Positions 1-11,800 of a stretch of 45,803 nt of DNA are shown here, piece by piece. Each line of letters begins with the position of its first letter. Position 1 is the first letter of the stretch. Below the pieces are notes generated by a model. The model was not told the origin of the DNA. It did not search any database and saw only the letters and a list, made by a program, of their open reading frames with translations. A program made the position numbers and the translations under genes. Origin of the DNA: Ophiothrix spiculata. Taxonomy: Eukaryota > Echinodermata > Ophiuroidea > Amphilepidida > Ophiotrichidae. The stretch lies in the NCBI GenBank assembly GCA_000969725.1, contig JXSR01S073293.1, one strand, 5' to 3'.

Positions 1-112
1 GGATCAATTTTGATCCAAATTCTCCTCAAATTTGATCCTTTTCGGATCAAACACACTCTTTTTTGATCCAAAAAGGATCATATTTGAGGAGAATTTGGAT
101 CACAATTGATCC
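1..112. repeat. GATC-rich inverted repeat
   Basis: Bases 1-51 and 61-112 are near-perfect reverse complements (about 50-bp arms, 9-bp loop). The motif TTTGATCC or GGATCAAA recurs seven or more times. The window may cut the element at its left edge, so the true ends are unknown. Probably a MITE or fold-back element. Confidence 0.7.
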
Positions 113-1206
113 GAAAAAGGGTAAGCTTCATATTTGATACTTTATCTGATCAATTTGAACCTTTCTTTTTAAGAGTGTAGCATCCCAAAGCCTTGTAATT
201 ATAAATGAACTTGATCACTGCACCGATACAGACATACAGACATTAAGCATTTTCATATCACCGTAAAGAAAAAAATCCACACACCTGATATCATATTTTC
301 AAAATGGCTGCCATCTCCATGCTCTAAAATGCCGATTAACTAAACGTACACTCTTAAATTAATTTACTTTTTTGAGTATATAAAAAGGGAACCACCCTAC
401 TTGTTGAGTAAAATGTTTGAGCCAAACTTTTTCAAAACTTTGTGTGGTTATGCTTTCGGTAGTACATTGATGGTTTATGCAATAATAACGTACATGTAGG
501 CCTAAACAAATGTGATATTTTGGCTCTAGAAATCAAAGATGGCTTCTCTAGCAATTGCTATGATAAGAAAACATAGATTAAGACATAATTTAACCAGATG
601 TTGTAATTCATGTATGATATACATATTGTTTAAGGCTACGGTCCCTAAAAACGTCTCGTTAGGCTGAATGTCATGTTTACTGCAAGTTTTTACCTACTTA
701 CACCTATCAGAATATCACAATTTTTGGCGTACATATTAAAACGAGTCTCTAGTTTATACATGAAACTTAACTGGTGATTTCGCGTCCATTATCAACGACA
801 ACATGACGCCTAAAGACTACTTCGAAAAAGTTGACCCTTTTTCGCCGAAACCTCATAAATTCATGACGTTCGAACAACTCGGCTGGTTTCAATTTTTTGA
901 CATATTGTAGGCTTGATGAATTACAAATTGATTGATTGTGAATGATAATGTAACAAACCCGCGTTGATGTGCCCGAAAATCTGGACGTGAATTACGACTC
1001 TGAGTTCGCCCTGTTTGAGCTGTGAATTGCCTGTTTTAAGTATCTACATTATCTACATTTTGTCTGATATACGCATTCGCATAATTTACTTACAAATTGA
1101 GCATTCCAATGACGCAAAAATTACAATTTTTATGTAGGCCTAAACAAACAAAAAATACGACACTCTAATGTTTATGTTTTATATTTTAGTTCACGATCTC
1201 AACAAT
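113..1206. other. No gene recognised
   Basis: AT-rich non-coding sequence. I see no splice-flanked open frame and no repeat with clear ends. It could be distant intron or intergenic DNA. Confidence 0.5.
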
Positions 1207-1289
1207 GCCTTGATAGCTCAGCGGTAGAGCGCTCGCTTCGTAATGCATGACTAACTCCTCCTATAAACCATGGTTCGAGTCCCGCAAAT
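1207..1289 (+). repeat. tRNA-derived sequence (SINE head or tRNA pseudogene)
   Basis: An A-box-like TAGCTCAGCGG and a B box GGTTCGAGTCC are correctly spaced, and a TTCGTAA anticodon-like loop (CGT, Thr-like) lies between them. The anticodon stem does not pair (CTCGC against TGCAT) and the acceptor ends do not match, so this is not a functional tRNA gene. Confidence 0.6.
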
Positions 1290-2788
1290 GTAGTGGAAAC
1301 TATTTATCTTTTCATGATTGAAAAATAGTTAGGATTCACATTTTCCTGAGCATATGGATTCCTCGTACCCTTAAGCCCAGATGTGAGCTCTTTGCATCAT
1401 GCACGATGGAACTTACATTTACTTAATTAAGATTAAAAGATGGCGGCCGAATAACCTCTAAAGTAACTTCTTATTATGAGGTATCTGAAGTAAGGTTAGT
1501 ACATTATTTTTAATTTACAAAAAAAGTTAATCAAAGTGTTAAATATTTTTGATTTGAAGATCCAAAATTTATATAAGGCATACATGTATTATAAAGAATC
1601 AATTAGCAGTTACAACATATAATGCCCATCTCTTGAGAGCTTAACACTATAAAGTTGTATAAAGTTTTAAATAAAGTTAGTAATGATATTCTAAGAGTAA
1701 AGTATGGACAAATACAATTTTAAGGATTATAGTAGTCCTTGGTTTCGTACCCCTTAAAAATCCGAGATTCATTGTGACAAAATGGCTTCCATAAAAGCTG
1801 ACAAAAGATTCGTATTCCTATACTACCGATGTGGTATCGATGATGTTAATTCAAATACCCTGACTTAAACTGTTAGAAACTCTTGTGTGTATGTCAATAC
1901 TTTCGCCCTTACTTTACATGCAAAATAGCCTCTCATCAAACACTCTTTCTTTGGCTTAAACTTGACTGGTTGGGTGGTGCTTGGTCTCGATTTAAAGATA
2001 ATGAACATATCTCTGCACTAAAGTGGACAAAAATATATTGTCATAGCAAAGGTTTCGAGATACGGTTCACTTTTGTGTGCGCTCATAACTATTTGAAAAT
2101 AGTGCTACTTACAAGAAACAAATTTTCTCAGAATTTTGTAGTCCAATATTCAGGATTAATTTTTAAAATTTTCAACAATCTATATTGGGCAAAAAAATCA
2201 GTATGGCTTTTTATGCTTTCTGACTCATGTCGCGTCATGCGGTACCAGTAAATTATTCTTATTGAAATTTTCATCTTAGTGAAGATCAAGTAAATCAAGA
2301 TTGAAGCGCTTTCATACCACTGAAACTGAAAGAGAAAAATGTCTATTAAAAATCAAAAGCATCAATTCGTTATTCGTAATAACATATGTAAAATGTTCCA
2401 GAGAAATAAGGGAGTTTGTGTTGTTGTAAGCTATATAGAACACTATTTTGATGTACTGAACCTTATTGAACTTTAATTCTGAAATGATGTAACTATACTT
2501 ATCACCAATACAGAACAATATGTTTGTTTTTGAGATTCATTATGGCTGTCATTTTAATATCAATGTGCCTTTCACATTCTCAAATTTACAATAAAACAAT
2601 ACATGTTCAAGTTCGATTTTTATCCTTGTGGTGATATTTACATTATCAGTTGTCTATAAATCATGTTGCCTATGGTACTGAAAAAAGGGTAAGCTTTAGG
2701 GGTGCTATCTACTCAACTATAAATGCATTTATGGCGGCAATTTTGTATTCCTTTTGTATGAAATATATGGCCTTTTAATTTTAAAAGT
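1290..2788. other. No gene recognised
   Basis: AT-rich. The only long open frame (1883-2251, 122 codons) has no recognisable motif and no splice context, so it is left uncalled. Confidence 0.5.
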
Positions 2789-3032
2789 GTAGATCTCTTA
2801 TGGAATAATGAAAGAAAAAAATAACCTCAGCCAAAGTTTTGGTCAAAGTTGATAATTTTGTCGCCATTTTAAGTGTGATACATTAACAGGGTGGTCAAAT
2901 GCCTCTGTAGATCTCTTAGTTTGGTATAGAATAATGAAAGAAAAAATATCTTCAGCTAATTTTTTGATCAAAATTGGTAATTTGGTCGTCATTTTGAGTG
3001 TGATCCATTAGCAGGGTTGTCAAAATGCCTCT
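2789..3032 (+). repeat. Two-copy tandem repeat, about 118-125 bp unit
   Basis: Copies start at 2789 and 2907 with GTAGATCTCTTA. They share AATAATGAAAGAAAAAA, a GTGTGATNCATTA block and end AAATGCCTCT. Moderately diverged. Confidence 0.65.
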
Positions 3033-3664
3033 TTGTTATAATAAATTATGAAAAATGATAATAGTGAAAAAGCGACAGTAAATGATTTTAGTTTTGATCC
3101 GGGACGTATCTGTCTATTTTGAGATACGTTAAGGTTGCCTTCATAACCCAATTACCGGTTAACCGTCGATCAGGTGCGATTTGATCGTATTATGATCATC
3201 TTTTGGAACAATAGTAACATTTTGCAACTTTAAGAAGACATGTTGAAAAACACAAGTTAAAGATATTTCGTGCACTGAGAAATCTGTGTTGAAATTGATA
3301 TAATTTATCATTACTACCAACAAAATCGGTTACCTAACCTAATTTCGTCTCAACCCTACTCTCTTTCTATCCGCAAATAGTAGGCACGACGACTCTCTAT
3401 CAATCTTAAGTAGCACTATGCGAATCTTTTTCGCCCACAGATTTCACAGAAATACTGGTTTGTCATAATATTTTCACAATTTTTAACACCATTTTTTAAA
3501 AAAAGTGACGTAATCATTTTCTGAACATTTTTGCCAACATTGTTTTTCTTGCAGTTTTAGGTCTAGTGAATATATTAAAGTCCATTTGAAAGCATCATCA
3601 CGATTTGCCCACATGTTTTAAATCCGTACCATTTCATACCTAACTACATTTCAAGGGACTCACA
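3033..3664. other. No gene recognised
   Basis: AT-rich sequence without convincing open frames or repeat structure. Confidence 0.45.
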
Positions 3665-3790
3665 GTCCCCTCATCTTACTGTTCGGGTTGTACATTAAAT
3701 TATAGGCTAACAACTCTCGCGCAACATTAGTTTAACGCTGTATTCCGTTATAGTCTATGGAAGGCGAACGTTGATTCCAGTGGAACTTGG
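3665..3790. mobile_element. Partial MITE related to the copy at 24785-25061
   Basis: It shares blocks such as GCAACATTAGTTTAACGCT and GTCTATGGAAGGCG with the 24.8-kb copy in the same order. Only the left arm is recognisable here. Confidence 0.6.
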
Positions 3791-4327
3791 ACCTAAACAT
3801 ACGTTTACACTGATATGAAGGAGGTATACGATCCCCTCACCGCAAAATATAACAAAAAAATGGAATCAGATCCAATCGCTTCGAAGGAGAGAGGGACACT
3901 CCAACCTGTATAAATACAGATCGTCTTCTTAGCGTTTTACATTTGGACATGTTATTAGTTAATTATGACCTTCTTTCGATGGCTACCGATGATCCTGTAG
4001 TCGGTAGAATGACCTGTCGTGAAATCGAAAGCTCCTTATTGACCATTTTGAGTATATTGTTACACAGATGACAAATCTACAATTTTTGCTTGAAAACTCT
4101 GATTTGCATGGACATATTAGTAAAATTTGCTCAAAATATCAACCTAATTGTTGATCAAATATATTTCTTTAGATAAACAGCCAAACAGCCAAAATACCAT
4201 ATTTTTATTATAATGACTTAAAAGTAACTTGTAACACACTTTATGTCCAAAGGTTTTATAAGAAATGGATTTCTAAAATGTTTTACATTTGGTTCAAAAG
4301 TAGGGAACTAATATGCATGTTTATGCA

Positions 4328-4477
4328 AAGATACAAATACCGAGCCTTTGATAAATAGGGCTAGGTTGCGACAAGTGAAATTTCTTGGCCATATACTGAG
4401 GATGCCTGAAGAGGAACGTAGCAGATTGTATGCTCTTTATACTCCTTCACATGGGAGAAGAAAGTCAGGCCGACATA
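4328..4477 (+). pseudogene. LINE ORF2 tail remnant, left part
   Basis: An open frame reads LRQVKFLGHILRMPEEERSR, then HGRRKSGRH, which resembles the C-terminal end of non-LTR retrotransposon reverse-transcriptase ORFs (F-L-G-H-I-L-R-M, then G-R-x-x-G-R). It is interrupted at 4478 by a TA-flanked element and resumes at 5851. Only the tail is present, so it is a dead fragment. The LINE clade was not determined. Confidence 0.5.
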
Positions 4478-5850
4478 CAGGGTGTCCCAGAAAGAATTAA
4501 CTCCTAGCTTTGACAGGTTATAACTTTGAAAAAATACAATGCAATCACAAAATTTAAATTGAAATATAATGTACAGGTCATAGACTATTTTGTGTATGAA
4601 AATCAGGTGATATGGTTCAATAGTTTTGATGATATGTTCGATTGCGTTACAAGTGGTGTATAAGGCTTCTGTCCAAGTTTCAATTTTGAAGGGAGGGGGG
4701 TCCAAGGTTTTGCCCCGCTTCATAAAAACGCAAAAGAAACCGGGCAAATGCATTTATGTAATCTCTTTTACATCATTTGCGGTCATTTTTATGAAAAAAC
4801 TAGAGGGGTACCACCTAAGGTGGGGTTAGGGTAGGCTGTCAAAGTTGGGGTGTAGGGGGAGGGGGGTTGGGAAATCCCGGAATTTTTTTAAGTCGCCATT
4901 TTGAAAAATGTATACATGCTATAAGACTCAAACTTACAAGACATGTTATAATCATCACTTCCTTTCTTAACTACCAAAAAAATCGACGAAAATCCATTAT
5001 TTAGAAGTTTTATAGCAACATTTTGATTTTTAGTGACTGTTTTGCCATAATACAATTTTGCCTGATTTTCTAATCTGAAAGTAGTTTATGACGTCATAAT
5101 TACGCAACGCCTTGGCCGATTTTCATGATCTTAGTATCGTTGGATAGGGGAGGATCATGCCTATCTATTAATAGCAAAACCAAGTTCATAGGGATTCCGT
5201 TTTAAACTATTCGAGGGGTTGCAACACCCCCTCCCTTCGGAGGATGTGTTACAATAAATAGCTCAGGAGGACAAGGGTTAACACTTCTTATAAGACAATT
5301 TACCTATTATAGATACTATGTTTATCCAAGTGTACTAAAAGTACGTGGTGATTCACTGAATACATTTTAATGTATAAAATTCAAAATAAATGACTAAATA
5401 AAACACACACCCCATTTCACCCAACTCAACCCCCAACACACACTTTCATATACCTGAAATATGTATTCTCTTTAATAATTGCTAACAATTAGAATGCTGT
5501 TTAGTACCCGTCAATTGATCTTGAATATAATAGGGTGATTAATGAACATTCCACATCTTATAATTTACGTATTTCTTTATTTTGAGAAATAAAAGTTAAG
5601 GTTTAAATAGAGTTTTGAAGGAAATATCTGTCTGATCATCAATATTGAAACTTGGACAGAAGCCTTTTACACCACTTGTAACGCAATCGAGCATATCATC
5701 AAAACCATTGAGCCATATCACGTGATTTTCATAAACTAGATAATCTATGACCTGTACATTATATTTCAAGTTAAATTTTTCGATTTCATTGTATTTTGTA
5801 AAAGTTATGACCCGCCAAAGGTAGGAGTTAATTCTTTCTGGGACACCCTG
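4478..5850. mobile_element. Mariner-type non-autonomous element, TIRs over 200 bp
   Basis: The ends are CAGGGTGTCCCAGAAAGAAT and its reverse complement, flanked by TA on both sides (4476-4477, 5851-5852). The arms remain complementary for about 210 bp. The 1,373-bp element encodes no recognisable transposase. Terminal sequence and TA target are typical of Tc1/mariner-like MITEs. Its interior (about 4920-5200) is similar to 19360-19640. Confidence 0.8.
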
Positions 5851-5935
5851 TAGAACATCGGTCTTTCATATCCAAAAGCTATTGGGAGATACAAACAACA
5901 GTGTGTCCTTTGGTACTCTGCAAATGAGCCTGTAA
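5851..5935 (+). pseudogene. LINE ORF2 tail remnant, right part
   Basis: Directly after the element, the frame left at 4477 continues (RTSVFHIQKLLGD) to a TAA at 5933-5935. Removing the element and one TA keeps the frame, so the insertion happened within this remnant. Confidence 0.45.
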
Positions 5936-6015
5936 TGAGCAATGTCTTTTCCAGATCTCGCGATCGATATTAGACGTGACCTGCCAATAAAGCTGACTTT
6001 GAACTCTTGATTGTG

Positions 6016-6310
6016 GAGCACTATGGCGCAGTGGTTAGAGCATTGGACTCATAATCGAGAGGTTGTGGGTTCAAGCCCCGGCCCGGTCACTGCAGTGTTG
6101 GGTCCTTGAGCAAAATTCTTTGTCCACATTGTTCCTCCCCACCCAGGTGACAGAAATGGGTACCGGTATGTAAAAAGTACTACGTGATTTCTGGGTAGAC
6201 CAAAGTTTCAGTATCTCGCCCAGCGGTGAAAAACATTACATCCGGTGCATAACGAACAACGATACAAAGAACACTCCTGTCAGCGCGATGCGTTGATCCA
6301 GTTTAAAAAA
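6016..6310 (+). mobile_element. tRNA-derived SINE
   Basis: A box TGGCGCAGTGG (6024-6034) and B box GGTTCAAGCCC (6068-6078) with an intervening CTCATAA anticodon-like loop. A tail follows with GGGTCCTTGAGCAAAATTCT and CCCACCCAGGTGACAGAAAT, resembling conserved cores of animal SINEs. The 3' end is uncertain. It lies just 3' of the LINE remnant. Confidence 0.65.
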
Positions 6311-8724
6311 TCAAAACTCCACAAGGGCGAAGACATAACTAAGGAAAACGAAGATTTGGTGCTGGACTAATGGAAGGTAAATCAGGCTCGTTTGTGCGGG
6401 AGGAGTGGCGTACCCCCCACAGACATACACAGAAGTGGAGTCTGGCCTAAACGCTAAGGAAATGGAGATGGGCACCACGGCCGTTACCAAACAAGCTTCA
6501 GTTTCTACTTTACCTTACCTTTTTGAACCCTTATTATTTGAACTAGGAGATAGCAAATGCAAAGTGGGAACGTGGGTATGATTTTTTTAATGAAAGTTTT
6601 TCCTTTATAATGTGAGTGAATTTTTTGCTATTGGTAAAAAATGATGCATTGTATGGTATTTTCTGTAAAAATCAACAATTTTGAGCCTTTTTTGACATAC
6701 GAATTTCAACCCCTACATCAATCTTGTTTTAGAAGATAAAAAGACGTCAGTTTGGTCGATTCCACTAGCAAAAATATGAAAACTCAGATTGATGAAAATT
6801 TGAAAATACATAAGACTTTAAAACTGAAGATAAAACAAGGAGAAATAAATACGCTGATGCGGTGTATGAACGGTACCTAATATCGGCTCTTCGTTTTGTA
6901 TGCGATTTGTATTGTGATAACCAGGCACCAAGATTTCGATAACCAGCACCTTTGTCACGACGGGTCATCTGACACCAGCAGCGTGCATGCATGTAGCTCA
7001 GACCTAGCGCTTTGAATAGCTCGGCCATCGCTGTGCTGAAATATCTTGCATTTCATTTGAAAATTAATGAACCTGACATGTGTTTTTGACTGAGAAGTAA
7101 CCTTTTGGGCTCTTTATATAAATTATGTCAAAAATTCGTAAATTTTATTCCTGGCAGTGACTAATTGAAGAAAAATCACCACGCCACGGCAAAAAAAAAA
7201 AAGAAATTTACAAAACGACTATGACGGGGCTCGAAACCACGACCTCCTGCATGAGAACTGGCTTGTCTGAGCTTTTTGAATTTATAAACTATATCCATAT
7301 TCACCGTAATCAAATCTGTTGTTTACGCATGCGCACGGTCAAATTCCACGACAATTTTAGTGTGATTTGACAAACAAGAGCAACCATCTACATCATCTCT
7401 GTGTCTCTGTTTTATCAATATTTATCGTAAGATTTTCGGATGAATAAACACATAAAGGTTCAATCTTTGCTTTCAGCGGTACGGTTAAAATATATAATAC
7501 TGGTAAGCATTAATTTTAGCTTAAATTTGAGACCCAATTTCATCGCTCTTTTTCAAAATAAACACTCCGGTAAATGTCTCGGTATTGGATATACAGTTTT
7601 ACACTTTTAAAAAAATTTAAATGTTTTTAAGACTTTTTTTATATCTGTTCTGCGTAAATTTTCAGAAATTCAGACTTCTTTCAGAGATTTAATTCGATTT
7701 TAAAATCTTGTACTCCGCCTTTTGAATATTCATACCCACCGCCCAGATAGCGATACTGCAAAAATATCATGAATATACATCGGAGAGGAGAAGGCGAAAT
7801 ATTGCCACCTGCCGGTAGACTGTACACCCACAGGCTAAGCTGACCTGGCTCAAAACCGAAGTGAGAAAAATTGCTATCGCCTGCTGCGCAGCCGACCGAT
7901 GATGATGATGATGATGTATGTTTCAATTTAAAAATGGCTGACAATATGGCCACTCAAGCAACTTACTTTTAAATAAAATTCATTAAAACAACCTTTTTAA
8001 ATTGTCTGAGAGGGTATTTTATAAGGTTACACAAGATCATTTGTCATCCAGTTACGATGAACATGTTTCAAATTTAAAATGGTGACAATGTTTAAATCTG
8101 AAATATCATCCACACAAGTTTATGCCCCGTTTTTACAGATACATTTATCCCCAAATAAGGTTTAAAACCAACATTTTGTCTATTACAAGAGCAAAATGAT
8201 GGAGAATACAGTTATTTGCGCAAAATTGATACGTGATCGCGAGACTTTTAATTTTAAACAGTGTCAATTTTGATAAGGACTCCTTCTATGAAATTGACTG
8301 ATCTTAATATCATGATCAAAATCTTGCTATAAAGGTTCTGAATATTGAAGTGACTCCGTTTTTCATTTTTGTTTTGGTTTTGCTTATTATATAAAAAAAA
8401 TAAGCACATATCGATTTTTTTTTTTTACGTTTTTTTCGAAATAGCACCAAACAGTTACTGAAAAAAATATTCGATCCCACTCACAAGCCTGACCACTCAT
8501 CACTGAAAGAATCCTTACTTCTACGTCTAATAAGGGAATGAAATAATTTAGATATCTCATTACGCACGAGAAACATTGTGTTCTAATTACTAATTTTAAA
8601 GTGCTTTATTCTATTCCTGCAACACGAAAATTAAAAGTTATAAAAGTTATATCCTAGAACCTGTATTTACTTTGTTATTAATGATATAGCATTGTTTAAA
8701 GCATACAGTGTTGTTTTGTTATAG
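6311..8724. other. No gene recognised; possible minus-strand SINE scrap
   Basis: Non-coding. On the minus strand about 7205-7290 contains a B-box-like GGTTTCGAGCCCC next to an A-run, possibly a SINE scrap. A (GAT)6 run is at 7899-7916. I found no additional EGF exon for the RPTP here. Confidence 0.4.
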
Positions 8725-8853
8725 GTTGCGAGTCTGGTAAATATGGAGCAGATTGCAACCTTTCTTGCAACTGTCCCTCTAACTACTGTGATGCAGAATA
8801 TGGGTGCAGACACGGCTATTGTCATCCTGGGCACAACGACACAAATTGTAGAG
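8725..8853 (+). CDS. RPTP exon: EGF-like domain 1 (first visible exon)
   Basis: Acceptor ATAG before 8725 and donor GGTAAAA after 8853. It is a 129-bp phase 1-1 exon encoding 43 residues that begin CESGKYGADC and carry eight cysteines, the C-x-x-G-x-Y-G-x-x-C spacing of MEGF/Tie-type EGF-like units. Two N-glycosylation sequons (NLS, NDT) are present. The symmetric phase fits shuffled extracellular modules. At least one exon must precede it, because it opens with the last two bases of a split codon. Confidence 0.85.
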
Positions 8854-11800
8854 GTAAAATTAGAAGTAAATTAACCCTCGCGTTACCAAGGTATTTTACG
8901 ATCGATGCGTTATCAAACGCTCCACCCCCTGTGATTTCAAGATTGACACCCGAAAGTTTAACTATTTTATTACACAGTATATGGGGTGGGGTGTCCTCTT
9001 TCCATTGATATCAAAATCATGAAAATCTGCATAAAAGTACAAATAGAAGTAATTATGACGGCATAAAGTACTTTCGGTCTGTAATTCACTTTATTCTATT
9101 TTTTTTTTTGCAAAAATAGGTCAAAATTGAAAATTTGCTATTATACTTCTAAATATCGTGATTTTACTCTTTTGTGTTTTCATTATGTTCATACAAGGGA
9201 ATGGCGTTTCTATATAATAATTCTGAAAGTTTTCAATGATATCAAGCGGATATTTTTAAGCTGGCGACTAATTCCTTCTTTGATTGACCACCCTGATCCC
9301 ACCTTGAAGGTGGGACTTACAATTTGTTAAAATTCGCTAAAATCGATAAATGATCACACAAGATGATATTAAACTCATAGCATAATAATGACACCTTGAC
9401 TCCCGAGCGGGAAGTGAATATTGGGCGCTCCGGATGACAATTGGTATTACTCAAGGAAGTTATAGGGGGGAACAGGGATTCTCCGCCATTTTGATTTCAT
9501 CGCCGTGTAAATCCTATGGGACGGCAGCCATCTTGGATTGTCGCTCATGGAGGGTGAGTTATTGTACCTCCGGCATTTTACGGCTCCGCGTGCAACACTT
9601 CGAGAGTCTTCGCAACGTATTAGCGGGAAAATTGGCGTAATTCAATCAGAGCAAGTCGCAATCCACGCTACATGAAACGCAGACACGGTTTGCGCGTGAA
9701 ACAAAATGCACACGCTGTATATGCGTCAGGTGAAGATTTACGCGGTCTGCCTGGATATCGGGTCAAATTCCGAATATATCCGGAGGTACAATAACTCAGC
9801 TCCATGAGCGACACAAGATAGCGGAGAATCCGTGTTCCCCCCTATAACTTCCTTGGTATTACTACACCTCTTTGAATATTTATTAGTTAAGGGCACAGTT
9901 AACCCCTCATTTTCTGAAATATTTTATGCTTTGTAACTCAGCAACCAATAAATAAATTAATACAAAAGTATACATTTCTAGATGTGGATTTTCATGTAGA
10001 AGATGATGGTGAGGTCAGTTTTGGACCAAAATGTACGATTTTGGACCAAGGTCCAAAAAACCCTTGTTCTTGGACCACTATTTTGCAAACAACCTAACTA
10101 AATTTAGAAAAATTAAAAGTTGGACCTCGAATGCTTTTTAGAATCTATAAACACATGTCTAGGAACGCATTTCTCAAATTTTTGATTTTTGACTTACTTT
10201 TTGAAATATTGCCGAAAATAGGTCCAAAAAAGGCCTAAAATGATTTTTTTGTCATTTTTGGCCTATTTTAGGCCTATTTTTGGCACTATTTTAAAAAGTA
10301 AGTCAAAAATCAAAAATTTGAGAAATGCGTTCCTAGACATGTGTTTCTATATTCTAAAAAGCATTCGAGGTCCAACTTTTGATTTTTTTAAATTTAGTTA
10401 GGTTGTTTGCAAACTAGTGGTCCAAGAACAAGGGTTTTTTGGACCTTGGTCCAAAATCGTACATTTTGGTCCGAAACTGACCACACCATCATCTTCTACA
10501 TGAAAATCCACATCTAGAAATGTATACTTTTGTATCGATTTAGTTATAGTTGCTGAGTTACAAAGCGTACAATATTTCAGAAAATGAGGGGTTAACTGTG
10601 CCCTTAATAGAGTATTCTTATTGGTTGAATACGGAAGACGCGCAACAAGTATTTTTGACTCTTTTCCGCGTGTGCGTTAATACTAAAGTACAGTCGCGCG
10701 GGTAGGCGTTTACGCGTTGCGCCTTTGTAAAATACACACACGCGGGGAAAAGAGTAAAAACTTCCACATGGTACTACCGTATGGCTCACGGCAAAGTACT
10801 GAATTTGTTGACTTTGAGATTTATTTTCAAGTTATATTTTGACTTTTTTGAGGTGTAGTAAAACAAATACAACATGGTTTATTTCAGAGAAGTATTGCAA
10901 AATACTGTCCCTCGGTGTTGGATGATCGAGACTTCCTCCCTCGGCTGCGCCTCGGGAGGAAGTCTCGATCATCCAACATCTCGGGGACAGTATTTTGCGA
11001 TACTTCCCCTCAAACCATGTTGTATTTGTATACTTATGCTCATTATAAAAAAGATGGTGTCAGTTTTGATCTACCAATTGCGTTGACGTTTTTGGAAAAA
11101 TATGTTGTTTTCAGCATAATTTACGCCCTGTACGGTTGAAACCTTTAGAAAATAATCATTGACTTAATGCAAATAACCAAACTTTTGTTTTTAATACCGT
11201 ATTCAAGGAAAAGGTCATTGCAATCTTACGCAATTTTGCTGTCAACAACTACGCCCTGTAGGGTTGAATTTGAGATACTGTGACGAACATGAAAACCATA
11301 TTAGTATGTGAGGGCGCCCCCACGCACTTAAATTTTTAATACTGTGATACCACTAGAATACCACTCTTAATTGAGTCATATCTATTAACCAACTTAAAAA
11401 CCAACTTAAAAACTAGATTAAAAATATTTATATATAAATGCTTGGTTCTTAGTATCTCTGGACTTTTTTGCGGGAAAAATATCCGGAGACCGTAAATCAT
11501 AGTAATTATTATTTTAACAACGATGTAGTCATGAGGAGTTGTGAGGAAAAATTTAACCATTGGTTTGTTACAGATCATTTGCAATGTAGGCATGGACTTT
11601 TCGGTAAGCAGTGTGAATTCAAATGTCATTGCCTGAATAATGGGACCTGTAACAGAATAAGCGGTCAATGTGACCATGGCGTACTATGTGAGTCTGGTTG
11701 GGCAGGAAGCGATTGCCAACAAGGTGAGTCATGTACGGCCATGGAAGGACGAAATTAGCAAAATCAATAGTACGAAGCTTTATTTATATCATTTCGGGTT

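Noticed and set aside
1207..1289. Functional tRNA-Thr gene
   Set aside because: Anticodon and acceptor stems do not pair; only A and B boxes are preserved.
1883..2251. 122-codon open frame as a gene
   Set aside because: No recognisable motif, no splice signals or promoter; length is not unusual by chance in 45 kb.
4361..4753. 130-codon minus-strand frame
   Set aside because: It runs across the junction between a LINE remnant and a MITE arm and is antisense to the LINE frame.
6016..6087. Functional tRNA gene with CAT anticodon
   Set aside because: Stems are degenerate and a SINE body follows directly.
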